Shown piece after piece: positions 1-5,227 of a stretch of DNA of 5,227 bases. Source of the DNA: Streptomycetaceae bacterium (GTDB taxonomy: Bacteria > Actinomycetota > Actinomycetes > Nanopelagicales > Nanopelagicaceae); NCBI GenBank assembly GCA_027490415.1, contig JAIXYD010000089.1, positions 1 to 5,227 of the forward strand, in the 5' to 3' direction. The notes under the pieces are model-generated. The model was not told where the DNA came from. It saw nothing but the letters and a program-made list of their open reading frames with translations, and did not search any database. How positions within the stretch are numbered: position 1 is the stretch's first letter; the number at the start of each line of letters is the position of its first letter. A program made the position numbers and the translations under genes.

Positions 1-108
1 ACATCTGCAAGTGATGGCAATACCTGCACAGCGAATATCGCCAAGAAGGCAGCTGCTGCTACCCGCTTGAGCGCTAATGAACGCCGTGAACTCATGGCGC
101 AATCATAA
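1..108 (+). CDS. 3' end of an unidentified gene (last 35 codons)
   Basis: Frame 1 is open from the window edge to a TAA at 106-108 and encodes a 35-residue C-terminal tail. It starts TSASDGNTCTANIAKK, continues with an Ala run, and ends with a charged segment (SANERRELMAQS). The tail is Ala-rich and looks helical. No domain or motif identifies the family, and I do not name it. It is on the same strand as the two-gene membrane unit that starts 53 bases later, so it could be the upstream member of that cluster, but a hairpin-forming inverted repeat lies in the gap. Frame 2 is also open for some distance (to a TGA near 68-70), so the coding call rests on the in-frame stop position, residue composition and gene spacing. 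No 5' end is visible. Confidence 0.55.
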   Translation, partial: TSASDGNTCTANIAKKAAAATRLSANERRELMAQS

Positions 109-116
109 ACGAATAG

Positions 117-149
117 ACCCGAAGACTATTAATCGCAGCGATTTCGGGT
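117..149. promoter_or_regulatory. Intergenic inverted repeat (ACCCGAA ... TTCGGGT) before the membrane gene pair
   Basis: Perfect 7-base arms lie at 117-123 (ACCCGAA) and 143-149 (TTCGGGT), separated by 19 bases. Inside is a second palindrome, AATCGC-A-GCGATT at 131-143, which shares one base with the right arm. The element fills most of the short gap between the truncated upstream gene and the ATG at 162. The right arm is followed by ACTTTGCTCCTC, a poor U-tract, so this is at best a weak terminator for the upstream gene. It could equally be an operator or a 5' leader hairpin controlling the downstream pair. A loose -10-like TATTAA sits in the loop (127-132) with no convincing -35, so I do not call a promoter. 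The palindromes are seen directly; their function is inference. Confidence 0.4.
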
Positions 150-161
150 ACTTTGCTCCTC

Positions 162-866
162 ATGGCTACGCGTAAGAAGAAGACCACCGCCCCTGCTGAG
201 TTGATCGCCGAGATCAAAGAGTGGGCCCAAAGCAACCATTGCGAAAATGATGCTCTGGTCACCAGCTTGATTGAAGATCTTGAGACGGGACAAGACCTCG
301 ATGCCTGGGCATCCCTTGCATCTTTTGAAATTTTGCCACCGGTTGAATACCGCGCAGGTGACAAGCAAGTACGCCTTACTAATTTAATTGCGATCTCTCG
401 AAACATTTTGGTCTTCGTTCCAGTTGCACTCACATGGATTGCCGTAAGCAAGGCAACGACAGCATTTGAGAAGTACACAACTGCTAATCCAAACGCTGTT
501 GTGAACTTCTTGGAATTCTGGCAGAACGGTTATGGCATCTTGTCAAAAGATTGGACCATCGGCCACATCGCATTACTTGATGGCGCAATCATCGGTGTAG
601 TCATCGCACTTTCGATGGCTGTCTCAGTTTTGGAGATTCGCCATAAGCAAGCGATGCGCAAGATCGTCCCAGCACTTGATAACAGACGCCTGGCGCTCGG
701 AGTGAAAATCTTTAAGTATCTACACACTCAAAAGAGTGCAACTCCTGAAGTCGTTAATGCAAATGTTGCAGCTTCGATTCGCAATCTATTGGCGACATCT
801 AAAGAGATGGCAAAGACATCTAAAGAACTTGCAAAAGATGTAAAGAAGTTTGGCAAAGAAAAGTAA
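162..866 (+). CDS. Two-helix membrane protein with coiled-coil tail; candidate GldL/MotA-like stator partner
   Basis: The protein is 234 residues from the ATG at 162. A TTG at 153 would add only three residues. Neither start has a clear Shine-Dalgarno site, so I prefer the ATG. Residues 1-80 form a soluble N-domain with a basic start (MATRKKK) and an acidic helical middle. Hydrophobic helices lie at about 82-98 (NILVFVPVALTWIAVSKAT region, with Pro and Thr inside) and 134-157 (IALLDGAIIGVVIALSMAVSVL, with one Asp). Between them is a ~35-residue loop containing FLEFWQNGYG. Basic residues before helix 1 and after helix 2 (RHKQAMRK) predict both ends in the cytoplasm. The tail is basic and coiled-coil-like, with a perfect tandem heptad TSKEMAK/TSKELAK. 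The next gene starts 3 bases after the stop and encodes a MotB-like protein, so a 5:2-type stator is a plausible inference. GldL also has two helices, whereas MotA, ExbB and ZorA have more. I recognise no named family from the sequence alone. Confidence 0.85.
   Translation: MATRKKKTTAPAELIAEIKEWAQSNHCENDALVTSLIEDLETGQDLDAWASLASFEILPPVEYRAGDKQVRLTNLIAISRNILVFVPVALTWIAVSKATTAFEKYTTANPNAVVNFLEFWQNGYGILSKDWTIGHIALLDGAIIGVVIALSMAVSVLEIRHKQAMRKIVPALDNRRLALGVKIFKYLHTQKSATPEVVNANVAASIRNLLATSKEMAKTSKELAKDVKKFGKEK
795..836 (+). repeat. 21-bp tandem duplication encoding a heptad repeat
   Basis: Two adjacent 21-base units, 795-815 and 816-836, match at 17 of 21 positions and begin ACATCTAAAGA. They encode TSKEMAK followed by TSKELAK in the C-terminal tail of the two-helix membrane protein. 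The 7-residue period fits one coiled-coil heptad per unit, so the tail may have lengthened by tandem duplication. The differences between the units lie partly at silent third positions, which suggests the duplication is not very recent. Confidence 0.7.
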
Positions 867-869
867 ATC

Positions 870-1376
870 ATGAGGAGATCCCAGGTACCTGTTTCTGGAA
901 TGGGTGAAGATGTCACAGAGAAAGCCGGCTGGATGTATGCCGACCTTTTCTTGGCACTCATGGTGATCTTTCTTGCAACTATTTCTTTTGTGCCAAATAC
1001 TCGTACCGCTCCCCCAGGAAATACACCAGAGACTCCTCAGGTTTCCCTTAACTCAATCAACATGACATCTGGCATGGCAGATCTATATACAAAGTTTGAT
1101 CCAGAACAGATGAAGGCTGATATCGAAAAGTTTAAGAAAACCGAAGGAATGTCAGCCGATTCTGAGGCGATCTACGTGCAGATTATCGGCGGATATGACG
1201 GAGCTGCCGAAAAGATTAATAGCGCCACAGTGACTGCAATTAACTTTAGCGTTGATATGAAAGCCCAGCTTCCTGAAATTTTTAATCAGGCAGCATTTAA
1301 AATCGATGTCAGCGACACAATCCCAAGCAAGTCAGTTGCTGTGCGAATTACCTTTGCGCCAAAAGTCGGCAAGTAA
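870..1376 (+). CDS. Single-helix MotB/ZorB-like membrane protein with degenerate OmpA-like domain
   Basis: The protein has 168 residues. The ATG at 870 follows the previous stop by 3 bases, behind only a weak purine stretch (AGAAAAG), so translation is probably coupled. Met11 (ATG at 900) is an alternative start that would keep every key residue. Residues 1-20 are a short cytoplasmic head. A membrane helix at 21-41 reads WMYADLFLALMVIFLATISF, with Asp25 at its cytoplasmic end, matching the ion-carrying Asp of MotB and ZorB (established for those families). After a Pro-rich linker (42-60) and a charged helix (72-92) comes YVQIIGGYDGA (102-112) and, at the end, SVAVRITFAPK. These resemble the first and last strands of an OmpA-like domain, where GGYD stands for GHTD. 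The Arg of the usual NxxLSxxRA helix is absent, so peptidoglycan binding is doubtful. Its partner is very probably the two-helix protein encoded just upstream. The MotB-like assignment is motif-based inference. Confidence 0.88.
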   Translation: MRRSQVPVSGMGEDVTEKAGWMYADLFLALMVIFLATISFVPNTRTAPPGNTPETPQVSLNSINMTSGMADLYTKFDPEQMKADIEKFKKTEGMSADSEAIYVQIIGGYDGAAEKINSATVTAINFSVDMKAQLPEIFNQAAFKIDVSDTIPSKSVAVRITFAPKVGK

Positions 1377-1381
1377 TTCAC

Positions 1382-4300
1382 TTAGGGCAGAATAATAAAG
1401 TCGAAGAGTCTGTTCGACGTTCCACCAGGTGAAACCACCTCGATCGTTGCATCACCCAGCGGCAGATCTGCCGGCACTCGGACAGATAGCTGGGTATCTG
1501 AATCAACGTTAAAGTTTGGTGCCTCTGTATAAATATTGAAGTAGACCTTGGTAACGCCATTGAAGCTCACGCCGGTCAAGACAATCAGATCGCCTTCTGC
1601 AACATCGTAGACATCTGCGCTGGTAATTCTAGGAACGCACCCTGTTGAACAAGTATCAGGGCCTTTAGTCAAAGGAACACTTGGTGTGATGGTAATTCCA
1701 GTAATTGGGTTGGCTGGAATAAAGATCTGCACCATCACGAAGTTACGCACTCTGACTGTGACACTTTCCGAGGTAAATGGCAGGTAGTTGCGATCGCCAG
1801 CGCGTGTGACTGTCACCATGCAACTTCCGGCTTGGGTGGCAGTCAAAGTAGTTCCCGTAACGCTGCAATTTGCGCCAGAGACTTTGGCAAAGGTAATTGC
1901 GCCAGTAGTTGAACCGCCTGTTGCAATCAAGGTGAATGGGACATCAACCTCACCGTTGACGCTCTGGATGGTCACAGTCTCTTGTGCGATTCTGTTGATC
2001 ACAAAGTTGATCGCACTTGATGAATAGGTAGGGGTCTCATAGTTACTCATCAAGCCTGAGCTCAGAGTCAACGCAGATGGAGTGATTCGGTATGTTCCTG
2101 CATCTATCGGCGTGCGGGTATCAGAGTAGGCAAAAGTCTCAAATGGATTTGAGATAAAGCTGTAGGTGTAGGTCAGAGCATCTGCAGTATCGAGATTCTT
2201 AAGTCCTGCGATCGTAAAGGTAGGCATGATCTGGGCTCTGATGCCAGGGGTGTGGTTAAGAGCTGTGATGGTATCGAGGGTGATCACCGGTGCATTTGCT
2301 CGAGCAATTGTCAGTGAGATTGCCGTTGCAGTCTCGGCCAAATAGTTGATGCCCTCAGAGATGGTTGCAGTCAGCGGACATTGGATCGTTCCTGAGATTG
2401 CTACCAATTCACCAGAGAGTGGATCGAAAGTACATCCGGCAGGTGAGCCAAGTGTGTAAGAGATGGTGCCATCTGCAGCGCCACCAGAAAGAGTTGCAGT
2501 CACAGTTGTTGTGTCGGCATATTTCAGAGTTGAAACACCTGGGGTCAGTGAGAAGGTGCGAGAGGCTTTATTGATGGTGATCACTCTTGTTGCTGTATCG
2601 GCCTCATAATTTGCGGTTAATGCAACTGCCATCTGCACTGAACATGAACCGGCTTGAAGGACTGTCACTACAGCGGTTTCGCTAATCGAACAGGTAATCG
2701 GAGTTGTAGATGAATACGTCCGTGTTCCTAAACCAAGACGTGTCGTGGCAGTTGAGGCAAGAGTTGCTGTCGGTGAATATGTGACTGTATTTGAATTTGC
2801 AAAAGTAAATGACATCACTTGCGGAGCGCGGCTGACGGTTAAAGTCCCTGAAACCACTGTCACGCTTTCATAATTTGTGATCGCAGAAGTGGTGCCAAGT
2901 GAGCCCACTCCAAAGGTAAAGGCAGCTGAATTTGCAGGGAAGTTTGGGGCTATTGAATAAGTACCAGCATTTGTTGGCGCTGTGGTGCTCGAGTAAGCAT
3001 TTCCATCATTAGCTGTGCCTGTATAGAGCATCGAGATGGCAGTTAATGAATCGATTGTGGCAAGACCTGTCGTTGTAAAGGCTCTGGTGGCAACGATTGT
3101 GGTACCGGTGAATGTCTCTGTCTGCGATAAGACTGTGACCGTTAATGTGTCTGCTTTTGCGACAGTTACAGCAAGCGTTGCTTCTCTACTGCTGTTGTAG
3201 TTTGCAGTGTCAGTCGGTGTCAAAACAGCATTAATCGTGGCTGCACCGACGGCAGTTGGAGTCCACTCACATGTTGCAAGCCCACTTACTGCCACAACTT
3301 CAGTACATCCGGCTATGTCGGTTGAACCATTTTTAAATCCGACTTTACCTTGAGTGCTAGCAACAGCAGAGATTGTTACTGGTGTTCCATATTTAACTGT
3401 AGTGACAGATCCCGGTAGGGAAAGTACAGCAGTCGGAGTTTCCTTATTGATTGTGACATTAATAAGGTAATTGGTGTAAACGCCATTTTGATACAAACGA
3501 ATGAGTTTGCTCGTAATGCTTCCCACTGGAGTTCTCTCAGGGATAGAAATTACAACGCTACCATCCACTAAAGTGGAGCCGTTCGTCACTGTGTTTACTT
3601 GCACAGTTACCGAATCGACTACAGGGGTCTCGTAGCGAACAACAACAACACCACTACCTCCAGAACCAGCAGTGCTAACTCCACCACCACCACCGCCGCC
3701 GGTGTTTAACGCGCCAGAAGTTGCAAGTCGTGCAGGGGATAAGTTCTCTCCCGCTGCATCGCGAAGTGATTCACCATTTCCACCACCGCCTGCACCAAAT
3801 CCACCACCGTTGCTTCGATAACCGTCTTCACTCGATGGTTTGGTGAGTGAGCGACCATCGGCACCACCACCGCCGCCGCCATAGACTTCGGCTAAACCGG
3901 TCAAAAGCGAGGTAACGCCAGCGCCACCATTTGGAGCTAAAGCAGAGTTATAGGTTGGACAGCCTGTTGACCAGTTGTATCCAACACCCGCACCGCCAGC
4001 GCCACCACCGCCACCCGTGGTGCGACCACCTGTTCCAGTTGTTGCTCCATCTGAGTTGTTTGAATATCCAGGCGGGCTTGGATCACAGCGATAACTGTTT
4101 CCACCGACATTGCCTGAAACTGTTCCTGCACCCGCGCCACCACCAGCACCGATGCGGGCCGTGCCGTCATTAAAGTTATTTCCGCCACCACCGCCAGAGC
4201 CGCCGGCAGTCCTTACTGTTGCAGCGCCGGTCCGTCCATCATTTCCTGTGATTGTTGCTAGATCGCTAGACATAGAACCACCAGCACCACCACCGTTTGC

Positions 4301-5227
4301 CTTTACAAAGAGAGTCGTTGCGCCGAAGTTACCGATCCATGAATCGTTACCGTCGTTTGTTGCAGTACCACCTTGTGCAACGGCAATGTCATAAACGGTT
4401 CCTGGTGTTATTGATAGTCCAGTTCCAGAGGCAACACCACCGCCACCACCACCGCCACCGCGATTGTTACCGCCGCCGCCACCACCACCGACTGCAACAT
4501 AATCAACCGATGTCACACCCGCAGGAGCTATCCAGTTACAACGCTCGAAGCCTGTGAACTTCTCATATGTGTACGACCTACCAAGAACACCATTTGTGCC
4601 ATCACCAATATAAGTTCCGGTTATCGGTGCACAAACATTCTCAACCGTTGGCGTAGAAGTTGTGAATGTAAACGGTGGAACTCCAGTTGCGGAGCTGACT
4701 GTGTAATTACTAATTGAAGATTCGCCATATGACTTAGTAATCGAGAGGCTTCCTGACAAAACAGCCGGTGGTCTCACATCTAAATTGATCACAAGTGATG
4801 AAGTTGCGCCTCTACTATCTCGAACCGTCAAAGTTTCGATATAGGTTCCAGCCAAGACTGTATCTGCAACACGTAGGGTCATCGTAGAAGTTTCGAAGGT
4901 AATCCCTGTTGTTGGATTGTTGGATGGATTCACGGCACGAGAAGTAAGCGTGTAAGTAAATGGTGCAATTCCATTGGTTACCGAATATGGAAGTGACCTA
5001 AAAGCAAAACCTCGAGCAGTAATTAGTGAGTTGCTTCCAATCAAAATTGGACCCGGCACAACGACAACTGTTTTGTTAATGCTCGTTGTTGCGCCAAGAC
5101 TGTCTCGAGCGGTAATCGTAAGTAGATAGGTGCCAGGATTTACTGTTGGTTCGACCCTGAGCACAGCCTGATTGTTGGACTGAGTGAGGGTAAATCCAGT
5201 GGCCGTCGGGGTTCCCATCAGCGTGAA
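1382..5227 (-). CDS. Giant secreted Ig-like / glycine-rich / IPT-TIG surface protein (5' end outside the window)
   Basis: The frame is open from the window edge to a TAA at 1384-1382, giving 1281 residues. Met at 5218 (residue 1 in my numbering) lies in mid-domain (FTL-MGTPTATGFT), so it is not the start. In order: He_PIG/cadherin-like repeats at 1-54 and 55-150, each with the motif GTY...T.RDS.GATSS; a third repeat (151-190 plus 532-593) interrupted by a glycine-rich domain (221-530); Ig-like domains at 594-688, 689-797, 798-884, 886-973, 974-1076 and 1077-1158; a linker with CSTGC; and an IPT/TIG domain at 1195-1278. Some Ig modules resemble Big_3-type domains and others MBG-type domains. 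It is Thr/Ser-rich with almost no catalytic-looking motifs, as in adhesins or cell-surface structural proteins. There is no LPXTG, terminal hydrophobic helix or basic tail. Export is inferred, since the signal peptide would be upstream of the window. Its 3' end meets the membrane gene pair tail to tail. Confidence 0.93.
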   Translation of the reverse strand, partial: FTLMGTPTATGFTLTQSNNQAVLRVEPTVNPGTYLLTITARDSLGATTSINKTVVVVPGPILIGSNSLITARGFAFRSLPYSVTNGIAPFTYTLTSRAVNPSNNPTTGITFETSTMTLRVADTVLAGTYIETLTVRDSRGATSSLVINLDVRPPAVLSGSLSITKSYGESSISNYTVSSATGVPPFTFTTSTPTVENVCAPITGTYIGDGTNGVLGRSYTYEKFTGFERCNWIAPAGVTSVDYVAVGGGGGGGNNRGGGGGGGGVASGTGLSITPGTVYDIAVAQGGTATNDGNDSWIGNFGATTLFVKANGGGAGGSMSSDLATITGNDGRTGAATVRTAGGSGGGGGNNFNDGTARIGAGGGAGAGTVSGNVGGNSYRCDPSPPGYSNNSDGATTGTGGRTTGGGGGAGGAGVGYNWSTGCPTYNSALAPNGGAGVTSLLTGLAEVYGGGGGGADGRSLTKPSSEDGYRSNGGGFGAGGGGNGESLRDAAGENLSPARLATSGALNTGGGGGGGVSTAGSGGSGVVVVRYETPVVDSVTVQVNTVTNGSTLVDGSVVISIPERTPVGSITSKLIRLYQNGVYTNYLINVTINKETPTAVLSLPGSVTTVKYGTPVTISAVASTQGKVGFKNGSTDIAGCTEVVAVSGLATCEWTPTAVGAATINAVLTPTDTANYNSSREATLAVTVAKADTLTVTVLSQTETFTGTTIVATRAFTTTGLATIDSLTAISMLYTGTANDGNAYSSTTAPTNAGTYSIAPNFPANSAAFTFGVGSLGTTSAITNYESVTVVSGTLTVSRAPQVMSFTFANSNTVTYSPTATLASTATTRLGLGTRTYSSTTPITCSISETAVVTVLQAGSCSVQMAVALTANYEADTATRVITINKASRTFSLTPGVSTLKYADTTTVTATLSGGAADGTISYTLGSPAGCTFDPLSGELVAISGTIQCPLTATISEGINYLAETATAISLTIARANAPVITLDTITALNHTPGIRAQIMPTFTIAGLKNLDTADALTYTYSFISNPFETFAYSDTRTPIDAGTYRITPSALTLSSGLMSNYETPTYSSSAINFVINRIAQETVTIQSVNGEVDVPFTLIATGGSTTGAITFAKVSGANCSVTGTTLTATQAGSCMVTVTRAGDRNYLPFTSESVTVRVRNFVMVQIFIPANPITGITITPSVPLTKGPDTCSTGCVPRITSADVYDVAEGDLIVLTGVSFNGVTKVYFNIYTEAPNFNVDSDTQLSVRVPADLPLGDATIEVVSPGGTSNRLFDFIILP
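1385..1636 (-). other. C-terminal IPT/TIG domain of the surface protein
   Basis: Residues 1195-1278 read PRITSADVYDVAEGDLIVLTG, then VSFNGVTKVYFN, VDSDTQLSVRVPADLPLGDATI and VVSPGGTSNRLFDFIILP. This is the standard IPT/TIG pattern: an opening P-x-I-T-S, a G-x-x-F/V-N-G turn, V-x-F, S-D-T-x-L, V-P-A, G, and S-P-G-G-T-S-N before the last strand. The stop follows the last strand directly, so the domain caps the protein with no anchor after it. IPT/TIG domains are Ig-like folds found in cell-surface and other proteins. Confidence 0.85.
1745..2563 (-). repeat. Second A-B-C triad of Ig-like domains
   Basis: It encodes residues 886-1158. Module A' (886-973) has STLKYADTTTVTATLS, GSPAGCTF and a second Cys at 947, aligning with module A of the first triad. 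Module B' (974-1076) lacks Cys and has TRTPIDAGTYRITPSA, then SNYETPTYSSSAINFVI, aligning with module B. Module C' (1077-1158) begins QETVTIQ and has GANCSVTG...ATQAGSCMVTVT followed by DRNYLPFTSESVTV, aligning with module C. Sequence identity between the copies looks low, so the duplication is old or the modules were recruited separately in the same order. Confidence 0.6.
2567..3439 (-). repeat. First A-B-C triad of Ig-like domains
   Basis: It encodes residues 594-884. Module A (594-688) has TTVKYGTPVTISAVAS, a G-S-x3-A-G-C segment and a second Cys (638/650), as in Big_3-type domains. Module B (689-797) has no Cys and carries TAPTNAGTYSIAP followed by NYESVTVVSGTLTVS, typical of MBG-type domains. 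Module C (798-884) begins QVMSFTF and carries TPITCSIS...VLQAGSCSVQ with Cys 843/859, followed by ANYEADTATRVITI. The same order recurs in the next 270 residues, so the unit appears to be a three-domain cassette. Boundaries are estimated by eye. Confidence 0.6.
3629..4558 (-). repeat. Region encoding the glycine-rich domain (poly-Gly tracts)
   Basis: This stretch encodes residues 221-530 of the large surface protein. It opens with CNWIAPAGVTSVDYVAVGGGG, the usual entry of a widespread bacterial glycine-rich domain, and closes with GSGGSGVVVVRY, its usual exit. Between them are Gly runs of 7 (244-250), 8 (254-261), 6 (447-452) and 7 (507-513), separated by Asn/Ser/Thr-rich segments. The DNA is low-complexity CCA/CCG/CCT on the + strand (GGN codons on the coding strand), for example 4436-4459 and 4469-4489. 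The mixed GGT/GGC/GGA codons break up exact repeats. The + strand frames here read as false Pro/His/Arg-rich proteins. The role is presumably structural or adhesive; that is inference. Confidence 0.85.

Noticed and set aside
92..478. 128-codon open frame on the - strand
   Set aside because: It lies opposite the two-helix membrane gene, has no recognisable protein features and would cross the intergenic palindrome. The + strand frame has clear helices and operon spacing.
162..1376. Naming the pair zorA/zorB (Zorya phage defence)
   Set aside because: The Asp-helix signature fits ZorB, but the partner has only two predicted helices and a short tail, and no ZorC, ZorD or ZorE is visible. The same signature is shared by other stator families.
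1388..1418. Intrinsic terminator for the large - strand gene
   Set aside because: The 6-base stem is only half G/C, and its U-rich tail lies before the stop codon, so termination there would make messages without a stop.
3931..4557. Pro-, His- and Arg-rich open frames on the + strand and a second - strand frame
   Set aside because: They are by-products of GGN codon runs in the glycine-rich domain. Their composition is what low-complexity CCN DNA gives in other frames.
3629..4558. Collagen-like repeat or CRISPR-like array
   Set aside because: There is no Gly-X-Y periodicity and no regularly spaced identical direct repeats. The pattern is irregular poly-Gly runs in a known type of glycine-rich domain.
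5216..5218. ATG as the start of the large surface protein
   Set aside because: The frame stays open to the window edge, and the Met lies inside a He_PIG-like repeat with no signal peptide after it. The real start is outside the window.

Overview
The window has two arms that meet tail to tail. The left arm (+ strand) holds the last 35 codons of an unidentified gene, then a tight two-gene unit at 162-866 and 870-1376. The right arm (- strand, 1382 to the window edge) is the 3' part of one very large gene for a secreted multidomain surface protein. The converging stop codons are separated by only 5 bases. No RNA gene, insertion sequence, CRISPR array or attachment site is visible.

Organism: a bacterium of moderate GC. 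The large protein combines bacterial Ig-like domains, MBG-type domains, a 'PAGVTSVDYVAVGGGG' glycine-rich domain closing with 'GSGVVVVRY', and a C-terminal IPT/TIG domain. I associate this with small-genome freshwater Actinobacteria (the Nanopelagicales/acI type). The weak or absent Shine-Dalgarno sites also fit an actinobacterium. This placement is from remembered family style, not from a marker gene, and is only moderately confident.

Left arm: the first complete gene encodes a cytoplasmic N-domain, two membrane helices and a basic coiled-coil tail. The second encodes a short cytoplasmic N-terminus, one membrane helix that begins 'WMYADLFLALMVIF', and a small extracytoplasmic domain that looks like a worn-down OmpA/MotB domain. 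An Asp at the cytoplasmic start of a single helix, followed by an OmpA-like domain, is the signature of MotB/ZorB-type stator subunits. A partner with two membrane helices recalls GldL of the GldLM motor and, more loosely, MotA/ZorA. My best reading is an uncharacterised ion-driven stator-like membrane pair. Its cargo or effector is not visible and may lie upstream, where the truncated gene is.

Right arm: the protein reads, in order, two cadherin/He_PIG-like repeats, a third such repeat split by a ~310-residue glycine-rich domain, six Ig-like domains arranged as a duplicated A-B-C triad, a short linker, and a terminal IPT/TIG domain. All 14 cysteines fall in seven local pairs, as expected for an exported protein. 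The true N-terminus and any signal peptide are outside the window. The two arms are on opposite strands, so they are not one operon, and nothing here shows that they work together.
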